From positions 124,001 to 188,000 of the forward strand of contig JAMWBK010000006.1 of assembly GCA_029953675.1 (NCBI GenBank): a DNA stretch of 64,000 nucleotides. The letters run 5' to 3'. The notes beneath the pieces are model-generated. The model was not told where the DNA came from. It ran no database searches and worked only from the letters and a program-made list of their open reading frames with translations. Both the position numbers and the translations under genes were made by a program. This DNA is from Rhodosorus marinus. Taxonomy: Eukaryota; Rhodophyta; Stylonematophyceae; Stylonematales; Stylonemataceae. The number at the start of each line of letters is the position of its first letter. Position 1 is the stretch's first letter. Positions 45,890 to 57,979 of the stretch are shown one piece after another.

Positions 45890-45969
45890 CCCTCAATTCT
45901 TGAAGATTCCGCCTCTCAGGAGTACCCTCAATTCTTGAAGATTCGGCCACTCAGGAGTACCCTCAATTC
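45890..45969. repeat. 35-bp tandem repeat, 2.3 copies
   Basis: Units begin at 45890, 45925 and 45960 with ccctcaattc; the first two read on through tgaagattc and ctcaggagta and differ by three bases. The third is truncated after ten bases. Confidence 0.9.
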
Positions 45970-46182
45970 CTTTCCCGAATCGAGCAATTGGCACCCATGA
46001 CTGAAAAGGTCGCGAAACGGCGGGGTTTGGTTGTTTGGGGTTAGGTTAGGCTGGAGTTGCCCCCCCTTACCTCAAACTAACGAAACGCCCGACCCTTTCT
46101 GGTTTGCGGAAGAGCGGGATATAAAGTTTTGGCATCTCGACCGGATAAATATCGGACGGTCCGATAGAAGTGTGATGATGAG

Positions 46183-46322
46183 TTTGGTGTGATTCGATTG
46201 GTTGTTTCTCTCTAGCTCTTTTCGTTTTCTCTGTTGTTGTCTTAGTTACTTTCCATTGTACTAGAACAACAACAGAGAGAACGAAGAACTAGAGAGAAAC
46301 AACCAATCGAAACATACTAAGC
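46183..46322. repeat. Long near-perfect hairpin (foldback)
   Basis: Arms 46195-46240 and 46266-46310 are inverted copies with a two-base indel and about three substitutions; the stem continues imperfectly about 12 bases outward. The loop is 25 bases. It may be a miniature inverted-repeat element or, if transcribed, a double-stranded RNA precursor. Confidence 0.8.
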
Positions 46323-46419
46323 CATCTTCAGGTTATGATCCCAGACAACGCGGGTTGATTAATACTGTGAATTGCTCTAAAAACGGTGTAAGCTGAGCCA
46401 AAGAGAAAAATGAGTGCAG

Positions 46420-47570
46420 CAACGCAATATTGCCTGAGAGCTCCAAGAAGGACGACTATTCTGAATGGAAGGAGCAATTGAAAGATCGAGTTTTCCTTGC
46501 TGACCTCTCCAAGGTCGTTTTCACGCCCGATGTAGGTTCAACAGGTCTGCCTCTTACTGTATCTGGGACGAGAGGTTGTTTTCTAGGCAGTAGTCTTCTA
46601 GGATTTTGCATACAGGTGTAGCAGTTTAACGACTGGTGTGTGCTCTGTGAGGTCACACAGAATATGACGCTTCAATATGCACTCTTCGACTACATGCAAA
46701 GACGCTTTTGACGTGGAAACTGATACAAAGCACCGTGGAGATGGTAGAAACAGTAAAGACCCCAGATGGCCCAAGAGGTTTCAATGATCCCGAAGGAGGG
46801 TCAGGGCGGACTTCATGGACAACTGGCAGGACGGGCACTGCGTCGGTGTTCCCACTTGCAAGTGCCCTTGTTGCCGCTTCCCTTGCTCACAATTGGCACA
46901 TGGGGCGGCGCATCATCGCCAGTACGTCGAGGACAACCAGAAGCGTGTACAGGGCGTCTTCCTAGCTAGCCAGCTTGGAGTTGAGCCTCTCTGTCCTCTG
47001 AGCGGTAGGGGGCCCTACCGGCCTTACGAACCAGTGGTTTCCCCCCATTAACCGAATTTGTCCTGCACTTCTGATGCTGGTCACCTCCTCCGACACGAAG
47101 TATCTCGGCTGTAGGAGAAGTCATTCCAATCGCACGCTAACGCAATACCCCCAGATAGAGCGAGGGGCGCAACCAGAAGGCCGTGCTGATTCCGCAGTTG
47201 CCGGGGTCGATACAGGACTCATACTTCGTACGCAAAAATAATTTGCTACCAGTTTTCATCACCCAAGCAAGAGCCATCTTCGGTCGACCGCAACCGGCGC
47301 TGCACTGCGCGGCGATAGGGTTGGGTCTTGAGACGTTCGTGGGCTGACTCGGCGAGGACAGCCTATCACCGTAAACCTTGTGCCAAAACTCATGCAAAGC
47401 GTCGTCGAATTGAGAGCCGGTGACAGGTAAATTATGTCACTGCCTCTATGTTCAGATTTCAAACGGTGCAGCGGGCAAGTTCCAATACACGCACCCGAAC
47501 ACCAAAGAAAGACGCTCGTATGTGCTATATATGGTATTTCACACTAAGCGATGGGGCCAAATTGAACGTC
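46420..47570 (+). pseudogene. Decayed coding-like region, family unknown
   Basis: Several protein-like plus-strand segments follow one another: SEWKEQLKDRVFLADLSK (46463 on), NDWCVLCEVTQNMTLQYALF (46628 on), a Cys/His-rich block CVGVPTCKCPCCRFPCSQLAH (46839 on), PGSIQDSYFVRKNNLLPVF (47200 on) and RRGQPITVNLVPKLMQ (47350 on). They are broken by at least one single-base frame change near 46706, an in-frame TGA near 46784 and a further stop near 47345. I do not know the family; it may be a transposable-element relic or a host pseudogene. Parts of the minus strand are also open, so strand is not certain. Confidence 0.3.
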
Positions 47571-48812
47571 CGTCTCGCATTTTGTTTTTTTTCGCGGGAG
47601 CGCATTCCATCCAAAACCCCTCCTCCATGGTTGCGCGCATTCCGCCCTTCGCCATGAATCTTCGAAATTCCGACAATTTTACTAAATTCCATGCTGCCAA
47701 AAAATTGACCCTCCCACAGCCTCGACATCATCGCCTTTCTATCCGAAAAATATCAATCAACTTTCACCCAAAAAAAGGCGCGGAGAAATCCCCACGCTTG
47801 ATTGTAGAATACTCAAAAAAATAAACTCCTACTTTTTATTCCCATCCTGCAAAAAACAGTCCTTGAATTTTTAAACCTTTTTGCATGATTTGGATTTCAA
47901 AATAATATCATCGAAAGATCCAGCGTTTATCTATTAGCGCAAAAACATATGAGCTCAGTCAACTCCTGGCCAACAGAATGAAGATAAAATATCTATAGAC
48001 CAATAGAGTTGCCTATCTGGGCAACTGAATACCCTCCAACAATCTTGGGAATAAGGGGGTTGCCCACTCCTCGACACCCCTTGATTCCACTAGAGAGGAG
48101 TAGTCAACAAGCAATTAAGTAAAATAAAAACGGGGGATATGTTCTTCTATTTGAGAGTCCATCCACTTTACCCCTATAAAGTATTTGAAAAAATATCGTT
48201 GAGTAAATGCGCATTGCAAGCACGACACCTACCCCTATTTCATTCATTTCGAAATTTGAAAAATTGAAATTTTGAAATAAGAAAGCAGTATTTTCCGGAC
48301 TGATAGTTGTCCAGCCCGGCTCAGAAAACGCAGTTCCTCGATCATCATCTGAGATAACGTATCACCCAAAACAAACACATATCCGTGTTTTCGGCACCTT
48401 GAGAGGTTAAGTCCAAATGTTGGGTTGAGACCCAGGGGTTATATATTTGTTCCATCTGTCGAGCTTTTGTTTTCGAGTTCTCAATAAGCACCGCTGAACT
48501 TTTATTCTCGAGTTGTTTTGCAGAAACTCCAAATCCGTTTGGATTTTATAGGGGGGGTTAGAGTAGTAGTTTTTGAAAAACAGCCGGAAAAAATGGTTTA
48601 GTGGCTTTTTTGGCGTTTCCTGGTTGTGGTTAGGTTTGTTGGCGGAATTGAGAGAGCATCTTCGTTTTGGCGTTTTTGCACGAGATTCGGAACCCATGCT
48701 GGTGCTCTAATATATACAATGAAGGCCCCTTTTTTTGAAAATCTGCAAAGGGAGTAGAGAGGAGGCGCTCTTAAAAATTTTCGAATGTCTGAACTCAAAC
48801 CAAGTGCGTTGG

Positions 48813-48820
48813 TATATATA
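48813..48820 (+). promoter_or_regulatory. TATA-like element of the DUF3110 gene
   Basis: TATATATA lies 221 nt before the start codon. The implied leader contains an upstream ORF of ten codons including the stop, ATG at 48853 to TAG at 48882, which could dampen translation. Confidence 0.4.
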
Positions 48821-49040
48821 CATTAAGAGCGTTGGGTGCTTGACGGGTGAGAATGAACTGGAGAAAAGTGTTGGTTGCGTAGTCTAAGCGTTTTCCGGAA
48901 AGCTAAACAGGGAGAATCTGTTTGCTGATAGCTCGAGGTCTACAGGAAAAAACTACCAGTTTGGGACGCCGCTGAAGGCTGCTTTTGTATATTTTCGATT
49001 AAGCACTGCGACGCTTGGACGATTTGCAACATCGAAAAGC

Positions 49041-49907
49041 ATGTTTTTGCGAGTTGAAGGCACCATGGACGGAATGACCTGCTTCGTATCCGGGATTGGC
49101 AGTTTGAGATTGGGTGGCGCCCGCTCCACAAAGACTTATCGGTGCGAACGACCGGTGATGACCATGAGCGAGTTCGACGCTGAAAGCGAGAGCGATTGTT
49201 TTGACTTGTCGATTCTCAAAAAGAGAATTAATACTTTGAAGGAAGAAAATAAGGTTCATTTGCCACAGAGTGACTTTAGTGCCGCTCCTCTGCGGGAGGC
49301 TGTAGATAAGCGACAGAAGTATTATTGGGTGATGATCGACCCAAAGCGGAGAGACCCACGCGTTGAGGATTACATGTCCACCAAGGTGTGTGTTAGAGTA
49401 CGCCCTGGGCTTCCCCTCTATATCGCAACCCTCGCTATGAACTTGTGCTCAGTATTCGTGTACATTCTCTTCAACTATACAGGTCAACGACGGAGAGACC
49501 ATGCTTGGCTTCGAAGCTCGTGATGATGCCATTTATTGTTCTGGACTCTTCGGAGATGTTGCTCGACATGCAGGGGCAAATGACCCTTCTCCGAATGTTG
49601 TTGTGAGTTGGCGCAGTAATTTCAGATGAATCAATACGGTTTGGAGCCGCATCAGAATGCTGACTCTTAAGGAATGTTTTTGTGCTTTTTCTTTGCTGCT
49701 GTTTTATAGAGGAGACCACTCGAGAAACTTGAGGATTATTGCGTTGATAAGGGGTGGAATCTTGGAATAGTTCTCGAGGGTGCAGTGGACTTGGACGAGA
49801 GATTTGATCCTAGGAAGCACGAACTAGTGGCGGAAGTCGACAACATTTATCCATCAGACCTTCCAGAGGCGCGGAAGAACTTTGAGAATTTGTTCAGGAA
49901 GTTTTAG
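49041..49907 (+). CDS. DUF3110 protein, probably plastid-targeted, 3 exons
   Basis: Exons 49041-49385, 49483-49602 and 49710-49907 join over introns of 97 and 107 nt (donors GTGTGT and GTGAGT, acceptors ACAG and ATAG), giving 220 aa. The first ~45 residues are poor in acids and carry Arg, Lys, Ser and Gly with an early Phe (MTCFVSGIGSLRLGGARS), consistent with a plastid transit peptide. Then comes YYWVMIDPKRRDP, MLGFEARDDAIYCSGLF, LEKLEDYCVDKGWNLGIV: the strand-helix-strand pattern of DUF3110, a small domain of cyanobacteria and plastids. Function is not established for the family. This gene is the best evidence for a plastid in the source organism. An internal ATG at 49065 or 49071 could also serve. 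Confidence 0.75.
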
Positions 49908-52900
49908 TTAATTCCTTATGCAACGTATTATAAAATTGGAGGAACATACCCGAATATTCTGCAGAGGATGATTATTATGATCGGTGTTAGTAGTAGGATT
50001 ATAGTCGCTTGGTTGTCGATAGGAGTGAAGAATTCCACCAGACCAATCCCTTACGTGGGTGTTTGAGTACGGTCGTCATGGATGGGGCTACCTAGCTTAG
50101 ATCATGGAGGAAAAAAAAAGATCGTGCTGGATTAACTGCGTGGAGTACAACTATCTCTAGCACTCGATGAGCGAGACACCAGCAAACACACTTTAGCTGG
50201 GTTAAAATCACGGCTTCCATGGGGTGCATCGGTCTTCAACTGCAGGTGCAGGAAGTCACGATGACAGGAAACCATTAACGACGCCAAGCGGCATCCCCTC
50301 ATCTGGTGCTTGGCGTGATGACCGGTCCCCGTGGTGCCCCACTGAGCAATTGTTTCCTGGTCGCTTTAGAAGGGTTGGAAGCGCTTAAACTGCTTCCATC
50401 CTCGTGGTTCTCTGCCGGAATCAAGTTCCCTAAAATCGAAAAGCGGCCCTGAGGAACGGCCAACTGCAATCTGTTACGTTTCCGGGAAAAACGTAGCAGT
50501 CGCAGGTAGAAGCGATTTGGCTATCGGCTACCGAGATCCGTGGAGTCAATCGAGCAACGAGGGCTCCTCCGCTGTTTTCGAGCGCCTCTCGGACCCGTTC
50601 ATGTCGCTGTTCCAGCAACCCAGCCCAAATGCTCGACTTGAAAGCACGTGTATTCTATTCCTTGCGACGCTCTCGTTGACAAGTACGGCGTTGGTCCGGG
50701 TAAGCAAGAATCACGTGTGCTATTGTTCGCAGCGCGTCCGGACTGAAACGCTCCTAGCAGGGTAGGACACACGCACTAGCACTAGTAAAGGAATAAGTAA
50801 GGCATCTAATAGCTTCACCTCGCAACTAGAATCCGAATGACCTTTGCCTCAAATTTTTTCAACATCTGATTTTGCACTGGTCTCCGTCGTGCCCCTCCAA
50901 ACTGTTGCGCAGCCTGGACGCTTCAAAATCCCCAGCGGTCGCTTTGTACGTTTCTCCCCAGCTATTGACGTTCTCTCTCGACAGACTCCGCTTCCAAGCG
51001 CATCATCTGCTCCGGAGGTGAGCTCCAGACTGGAGCATCTAATTTCGCTGTCGCTGAACTGTGGCCAGCGAAAAACAACATCTTGATGCATACCTCGAAG
51101 TGAACGTTCACTGCGAGATAAACGAAGGAGGGCAGCACGGGGCCCGTCCAGCATTATGACTCTTATCGCTTCGCCTGCAGACTCTTTAAGCTCAGTTTTC
51201 GAAAGCAGTCACAGTCACTTCATTTTCAACGTTGTAGTCCAAACTGGAGACTCCTTTTCTCGCGTATATCCCTCTAACAGAACAGACACTAGATATGAAA
51301 GTTGCCGGCGATGATCCAACTTCACTTTTTACGGGAGTAACAATGACAACGATGCACTTGCTAGCTGCGTGGAACCTTCGCTGAACTCGATAACAACTAA
51401 ATAGAAACAGAATTGTAACCAGCACTTTGGTGAGCGCCTGACTAAACCCAGCAGTTTGATGGGCTGGGCTGAACACCCTGCCGTTACGCTTTAGACCCAA
51501 TCAATTCAAAGAAAGAAATAATCTCAGAGAGCAAGGCGAGTGCTTTTACGAAATCGACTGCTTGCAGGGACGAGAAAATACATCCGTGCTAAAGGATTGC
51601 CTGTTTTTTGAACTTGAATCCACTTCTTCAGTGTGCCGTAGTGCCAGAAACTGCGGTTACACTCCAACGCAACCATTTCAAAGAAATAATGCCGCCGAAC
51701 AAGGTGAGCGCTTTCCGAGAGGAATGCTACTCCTTGCCGGGACGAGAAAGTACATCTGTTTGCACAAAAGGATTGCATGTTTTGAATATGAATCCAAACC
51801 TTCAGTGCAGTAATGCCAAAAAGTTCCGGTAATTCCAACGCCAATCATTTCAAAGAAACGATTTCGGTATGGAACAAGATGAGTGCTCTGCCGAAGGTAA
51901 CCGGCCCTCGCCGTGCTGGAGAAGGACATTGGCAGGCGCTGAAGAATTGGGTTTGCACTTGAAAAATTCAATCCTTCAAAGCAGTAACGCGCGGACACAA
52001 GAGCTGCCGTTACTTTGCGAGCAAAACACTGCTTAGGCACAAAGGAAAACTGCCGTTACGTTTTGAACCAAACTACTTCAAAAAACACACGCCGATTTGG
52101 AATGAGGAGCTGGTATCAGTTTCCATCAGGAAACGGGAGAGGAGGGGGGATGGGAAGATGGCGTCATTGCCGCTTGTACATCCAAATTTTTTTTCCAGGC
52201 CTTCATCCTATAGATTTATAAAGAATGAATCTCGCGTTCATCTGACAAAACCCGCCCTACTTTCGTGCAGAGCCACGCGAAAAACTCATTCTCTTCCTTG
52301 CAAGCAGGTTGGAATTCAAATTTTTGAACAAAATAACTGAGTTAAAAGATGGTAACGGCAGAAGGGCGCGAGCTCGTTGAACGAACGCTCTTCTTCCGAA
52401 ACTGACCAAATTCGTGCCCAAAATCAAAAATCGACATATGGGCCCTGTGTTGGTGTTGTTGGAAGACTAGATGGACGGGATTGATGAATATTCTCATTTT
52501 CTTTTCTTTTTTCTCACTTGGAGAACCGAAAAGTACCTTTTAGAACCAATGGAATGAGTGAGGGACGGAATGAAACAACCTCCCAATTTGGGTCAAAAGG
52601 CATTGACGACACGCACTAAGCAAGTCAAAATAGAATCTACGTAATTCAACAATTTCTTCTAAAAAAAGGGGTGCAATGATGGTTTTCGACTTTTTGGTTG
52701 GGACTCCAAAGGGCAAAACTAATCGGGGAATGAAGGAAAGGATTTGGGTGAAGAAGGTGTGGGGGGGTGGGGGTTTGAGTTTCGATGTCTACTACTGCAG
52801 TTAGCGTCCCGGTGGGGGCCCAAAAATGGGACACCGCAATCAAATCAAAAAATATAAAATTAAATAACATTTTAGATGTTTTTGACAGGGCCATTTCTGG

Positions 52901-55900
52901 GCTAAAAAGCTTGTTTGTTTGGCGCCATTTTGAAATTACTCCAATGCATCAAAACCCACGATCTGGCCGGGACATGTTGGACATTGAAATGGGGTGGGGG
53001 AGGACTGGAGGAGATCTAGGTTAGAGAGGGAGACGGTGTTGATGATGATGAGGAGGTGGAGGAAATTGAATTGGAGAGCACACAATCTCATTGTCTGTGT
53101 AAAACATTGCGTGAAGAACCTGAACCAGACCAAAGGTTTCCAGGCCCGTTCTGCATTTCGTGCCACTGCGGACGTTTGCGATTTCGTCTCGTGAGCCGTT
53201 TGCATAGAGCCTTCGCGTTTGGCGTAAAGCACAGCCAGGTGTGGTTTGGAATCGTGCTTATGCTGAGAAACCCCTGGTTGTTACAATTGTGAACGAAGGA
53301 ATACAATACTCCTTTTACATGCTTTTGAACTCTCAACAAATCATTTTCGGTGCAGAAACAAAGTTCACGTGTATGGACCGGTTCAATGCTCGCGGTGGTC
53401 AAACATTTTTAAAAGCAAGTTCTCCGGAGCGGAACACCCACTCCACAAACGTTATGTGAAGAAATTTTCTACGGGCCCGTGGCCTGTGAATCATTATCAC
53501 CACATGTTGAAATTACTGCGAGGAGCTCAAATTTTTAAGTCACAATGCGCTGGGACCAAAAAGGGAAATATCTAGGCGCTGTGTCCTCGGATTAGATCCC
53601 ACAATTTATGCTGTCGAAGTGATTTTCGGATGTAATGGCAGTGTAGGGGTCTCTTCACTCGATTCCCACGCATCATCCCCCCCTTCTGTTCCTCTCTGAA
53701 AGACGGGAAATGCACTAGATGAAAGTTCGGCTCCGATGGCCAAAGAAAAAAAAGAACCCACCCGAAGATACACAAGAGCTGGGAGTAGGAACCCAGCCCC
53801 AGCGTGCATCAAAATGCAGATGCACCTGCTGTGACCTTCTTGCTCAGAATGAAAGTTACAATTGTGAGTCACAATACCAACCCCCCTCGGGAAACGGGAC
53901 CAATCTAGTTGTTTATCCTTCTATTGGCAGTGCGGCATACAAGCAGTATATCCACCAGCTACAGCGGCTAGATTCTATCTGACATAGGCCCTCAAAACGC
54001 ACATCACTGGTGTGCTAAATTTCACGAAAAGGCGTTTCAAGTCTCGACATAAAAGGCTACATCGTGCGCGAAGAAAGCTAACACACCCCGCCAGAGAAAC
54101 CACCTTCCGATGGAAAAAAGGGAAATTTTATTAAATTCTGATGACCTTATTAATGGATTGGAGGATGCAACCCCCACCCCCCCAAAAGCCAATTTGAGCA
54201 TCCTCAGATGGTTTTCTCGAGTGACACTCTGTCGCAACCGATTTTCATGTATGCGGCCATTCAAGTTAATTTATTTATTGAATTTTCCCAATTCGATCGA
54301 AAAAATTCCAAAAAAGTAGCTTGAGAATAGGGAAAAACTGAAATGATGCAGAAATCATGAACCCGACATCAATATAGTGAATTACTAACAATCTTTCTCT
54401 TCAGACAACCAGTGTTGTCAGACGACGAATGTAAAAATTGTAAAGGGAAAGGGGGATGGGGATAGCGATGGCGGTTGTGGAGTTAGAAAAGGTTAAATAA
54501 AGAGTAGTTGACCGGGCTGGGGGGGGTTGGGGGGAAGCGAGATCAATCGTCTCGAAAAAGAATTCCGGGTAGAAAGGGGTTCGATGGCAAGAAAAAAATT
54601 TCCGGCATCAATTGGCACATTCTCATAGGCATGATTTAGTTGTAGATTATTAAATTTATCTCAGTCTTCAGTATTTCTTGAGTTAGAAAGAGGAAACTTT
54701 GAAAAAGATTTCCATCGGGTCTTACTGCTTCGAATGTTCAAACACGCCCCGTTCTCTAACCCATTGTTTTTTTCTATTAGACAGCAGATGCGCTTAGATC
54801 ATATTGACTTAGACCCTATACAAATGATTGAGAATCTGCTCCTGAGAGCGTTCAGAGCGCCCAGAGCGTAAGTTGATCAGGAGACGCGTGACGGGGTGCG
54901 CGCCTATTTCGAGGTACACGCTAGAAACGTGCGCAATCAGGAAATGATCAAAAAATTTCTTTAAATATGGTACAGCAAATGTGTCTGCAAAAAAAACGCA
55001 CCCCCCTGTCAGGAGAGACGTGATCGTTTTTAAACAAAAACTATAAGCCAATGCGTGGTGACTGCTGGACAGCTGAGCCCCTTCAGAAACCTCTAAATTT
55101 TTAGGAACGGACAAGAACGTACAACCACGGGAACAATTCACACGCGTGTTGGAAACTGTTCTAACTCGCGGTTGCATCCAGTTGGCAAAAGGTAGCCATT
55201 TTCAGTCAGCAATCTCTACCCACCTCCTGTGGCCCCTCCCCGGCCTTCCCTTTCCAAGAAATCAATATTTTTGCATCTGACCAAAAGTGATACATGTCAA
55301 TTGTTCAACTGCTGACCGGGGTCGAAACCAGTTTCCTCCCAAGTGGATGAGCAATGACAATTGACTTCAAAACAGTGAATCGAGAAAAACAGATGTGGAA
55401 TATCCTTGTAAAATCAGAGAACGAAGGGCAAGTGGCGACTACGAATTCTACTCAAAGCCTTCGCCAGTAAGAATCCGTCGTGAACAGATCTGTTGGTCCA
55501 CTACCAACGACGACTAAAAAATAACAAAATATCAAATACTCCTGATTAGAAATAATTGAAATGAGTTATAATTTAACCATATCTTCCAGAAAACGCCGAC
55601 ACGGCCAATAATATACTAGAAACCTTCTCGTGAGAAAGATTTTTGAGAAAAAATTGCCCTTTTCTAATGGAAACCTCGCGCCAACTATCGGTTATCGGTT
55701 ATGGTCTGAACCCCCGTGTCGGCCAACTGAATTGGATGAGAATGAGCGATAGTTCTCTTTGGAATGAAAAAAATTCGCCCCTTTGTTGAGGGGGGTTTGG
55801 GGTGGGGAGCAAACCTTTACACAAAGCAAAAGAAAATTATTATTCAGACGATACTTCATAGCACACACTTGGTACGTAGATCGCCTACAAAACACGAGCA

Positions 55901-57053
55901 GCCCAGCTCACACCACACAAACAACAGGCCTTCAAAAAAGAAAGGCAATAAAAAAAATGCTCCACTCCACCGGATCCAGTTCAAAATCTTCTACTCCGAT
56001 CGCCCCGGCCCCAGCACCAGCCCGAAACTCTGCAGCCCACCCAACTCCAGGGGGAAAGCATCCCAACGAAAGGGTTGGGGCGGGGGAGGGGGGGCAATAG
56101 AGTGGCTGGGAGAAACCATCATTCTGAGTTCCTGAGTTCCTTTTTTCGAGAAAATTTCCTTTCCCGTGTGTGCACCATCTGCTGTTCTGCTTATTTTCTC
56201 AAAACAATGTTGATTTTTAGTCTTGACGATTGAAAAAACAATGTAAAAGCGAGGTCTACCTTTCAATTACTACTTATTAACAAACAAAAAAATTGATACG
56301 AAGCGAGAATAAACGGAAGCTTGAAGGTGCGTAAAGAAACAAAAGCGCGAAAGGGGGGGTTACGTTAATATCCAGTGTGGTTTTTATTTATTTATTGGAA
56401 CGGGAGAATAGGGAGGGGTAAGTCACTGATGTGAAATGCGAAGGCGAAAAGAACTGAAATTTAGTGGTTGAAGGGGGGGAACGGGTGCGCGACCAGAGGG
56501 AAGCCGGTTTCTGGGGGTTTTGTTTTGTTTTTGGGTTGAAATATCGATCCGTGCCTATGTCGGTCAATGACATCACAAGGAAAAAAAAAAAAACACAGCC
56601 GCCGCAAGGAGGCGGGCACGCGAAGGAAGGAGCGCGGTTGAGTAAACAGTAATAGTAAAGGTTAGGGGAAGCGGTGGCCAAGAAGACATTGGCATGGTGA
56701 GGACGATTGGAAGCAGTTTAAGAGCTGGTTAAAACGACGACATTAAGATCTTTGGGTCATTTGAAGTGGATTTAATCTATTTTGGATTGCGAGGGAAAAG
56801 AGACGTTTTGGAAGGTAGGTAGGTAGATGGGAGCCTTGGCCGGGGAAGGACACGTTTGGCTTGGCGCGTTGGTCACCGAGGATGCGATATGGTGTTGTGA
56901 AGGAGAGAGGAAATCTTTCAGCCCAGGTCTGTTTCTGTTGGGAGACGAGGAAGATGACTGTATGAAGTCAAAAGGGCTGTGTTTTGTGCGGTAGTGCGGT
57001 GGCTGCATTGATTCTCGTTTGGTGGTGGGACGCCCAGGAGGGCGTTGGGAGAA
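49908..57053. other. Seven-kilobase gene-poor region
   Basis: Main identifiable structure is the 173-bp repeat at 51481-52100. Coding-like but unresolved fragments: plus 50517-50704 (SDPFMSLFQQPSPNARLE, then a GTAAGC donor), minus 51472-51192 (ending DYNVENEVTVTAFEN), and minus 55177-54809, a 122-aa ATG frame without recognisable domain. 55880-56100 is C/A-rich on the plus strand. From 56700 the plus strand is G/T-rich, the leader of the zinc-knuckle gene. No complete gene is supported. Confidence 0.5.
51481..52100. repeat. Degenerate tandem repeat, period about 173 bp
   Basis: Units open with a c(c/g)gttac- or ccggtaa-like box followed within 25 bases by catttcaaagaaa or a variant, and begin at 51481, 51654, 51826 and 52007 (spacings 173, 172, 181), with a truncated unit restarting at 52053. 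A shared internal block is gggacgagaaa(a/g)tacatc (51576 and 51740), and a shared end is gaatccac/aaaccttcagtg. Divergence between units is considerable. Confidence 0.7.
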
Positions 57054-57979
57054 ATGAAGTCTGAGGACTCGAACAAGAATACTCAAAAGAGCGGAAAAGC
57101 GCCACGCCCAAGGCAGTACAAGTGTGGGGCGTGTAATGAGGAAGGACACAATGCGAGAAACTGTAGGAAAAGGCTGGAACAGAATGCTGGATACGACGGT
57201 GGTTCGAATGAATCCCCCATCCCTGGATTGGATGGGGTTGAAAAGGTCGACGTCGAGTCTATGGGTGGGAAGCGAAAATCTCACCAGCCGCAGGGCTTCG
57301 AAATGGGCTCGCAAATGAAGGGAATCGAGCATCTCGACGGAAGTGGAATGGCTTCGCAGATGTATATGATGCATCAAGATATTCCGGATCAGCCGGGACA
57401 GGGCCAAAATCCCTTTCGATTCCAGCAAATACAAGGTGGTGGACAGTCCATGCAGGACGCTTTAGAGGGTGGCGGTGTGCCCGGATCTTTCAATGATCAT
57501 TTTGAGGTGACCGGTCACGGATTGGATGATCGAGGATCTATGGATCAGATGGTCCAGCAAGCGGAGATGAATGGACACTATAGATCCGCCGAAGATCGTA
57601 AGTACATCTAACCATTCCATTTTGCTGGAAAAAAAAAGCAATCCTTTTTTGCTGAAGTTTTGTCACACCTCCCGCCGCGGAACGCTGTTCGGACTCGGTT
57701 GGATTAGGTCATCAAGGGCTTGAAAGAGCGCTTCAGGCTGCAGAGACGATTGTAATGAGAATGGGAAACACCGTGGCCTCCGCGAAAAGTGCTCGAGAGT
57801 ATGAAAGTACAAGTAAGGATCTTCTGCTTGCGATAGACAATCTTGAAAAGGTTGCAAAGGTTGCGCAGCGGTACAAGAAGATTGCAGAAGATATTGAAGC
57901 AAACAACTTTGGCGCCGTCGAGGATGTCAGTCGAGCTCGCAACACGGCGGATTTGCAGAACTACATGCAGTTTCTGTAG
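57054..57979 (+). CDS. CCHC zinc-knuckle protein, 2 exons
   Basis: Exons 57054-57597 and 57708-57979 join over a 110-nt intron (donor GTAAGT, acceptor ATTAG), giving 271 aa. A zinc knuckle YKCGACNEEGHNARNCRKR lies at about residues 21-39 (C-x2-C-x4-H-x4-C), the single-stranded nucleic acid binding motif. The middle, to ~180, is low-complexity, rich in Gly, Gln, Met and Asp. The C-terminal ~90 residues are helical (LERALQAAETIVMRMGN; LAIDNLEKVAKVAQRYKKIA) and may dimerise. I do not recognise the overall family; a nuclear RNA- or DNA-binding role is likely from the knuckle alone. The ATG at 57054 is the first in frame and follows a G-rich leader. Confidence 0.82.

Larger units (their letters stand above)
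44956..49040. other. Repeat-rich interval without an intact gene
   Basis: 44956-45180 is the C-rich leader of the acidic membrane protein. Then come a 35-bp tandem repeat, a long hairpin, and a decayed coding-like stretch at 46420-47570 (each listed). 47590-47830 is another C-rich plus-strand tract without an assigned minus-strand gene; a minus-strand ATG frame begins there at 47731. 47840-48420 is AT-rich. Confidence 0.5.

Noticed and set aside
47137-47440. Minus-strand frame with a protein-like product (HEFWHKVYGDRL)
   Set aside because: A stop lies directly upstream with no acceptor available, and the plus strand is equally coding-like; left inside the decayed-region entry.
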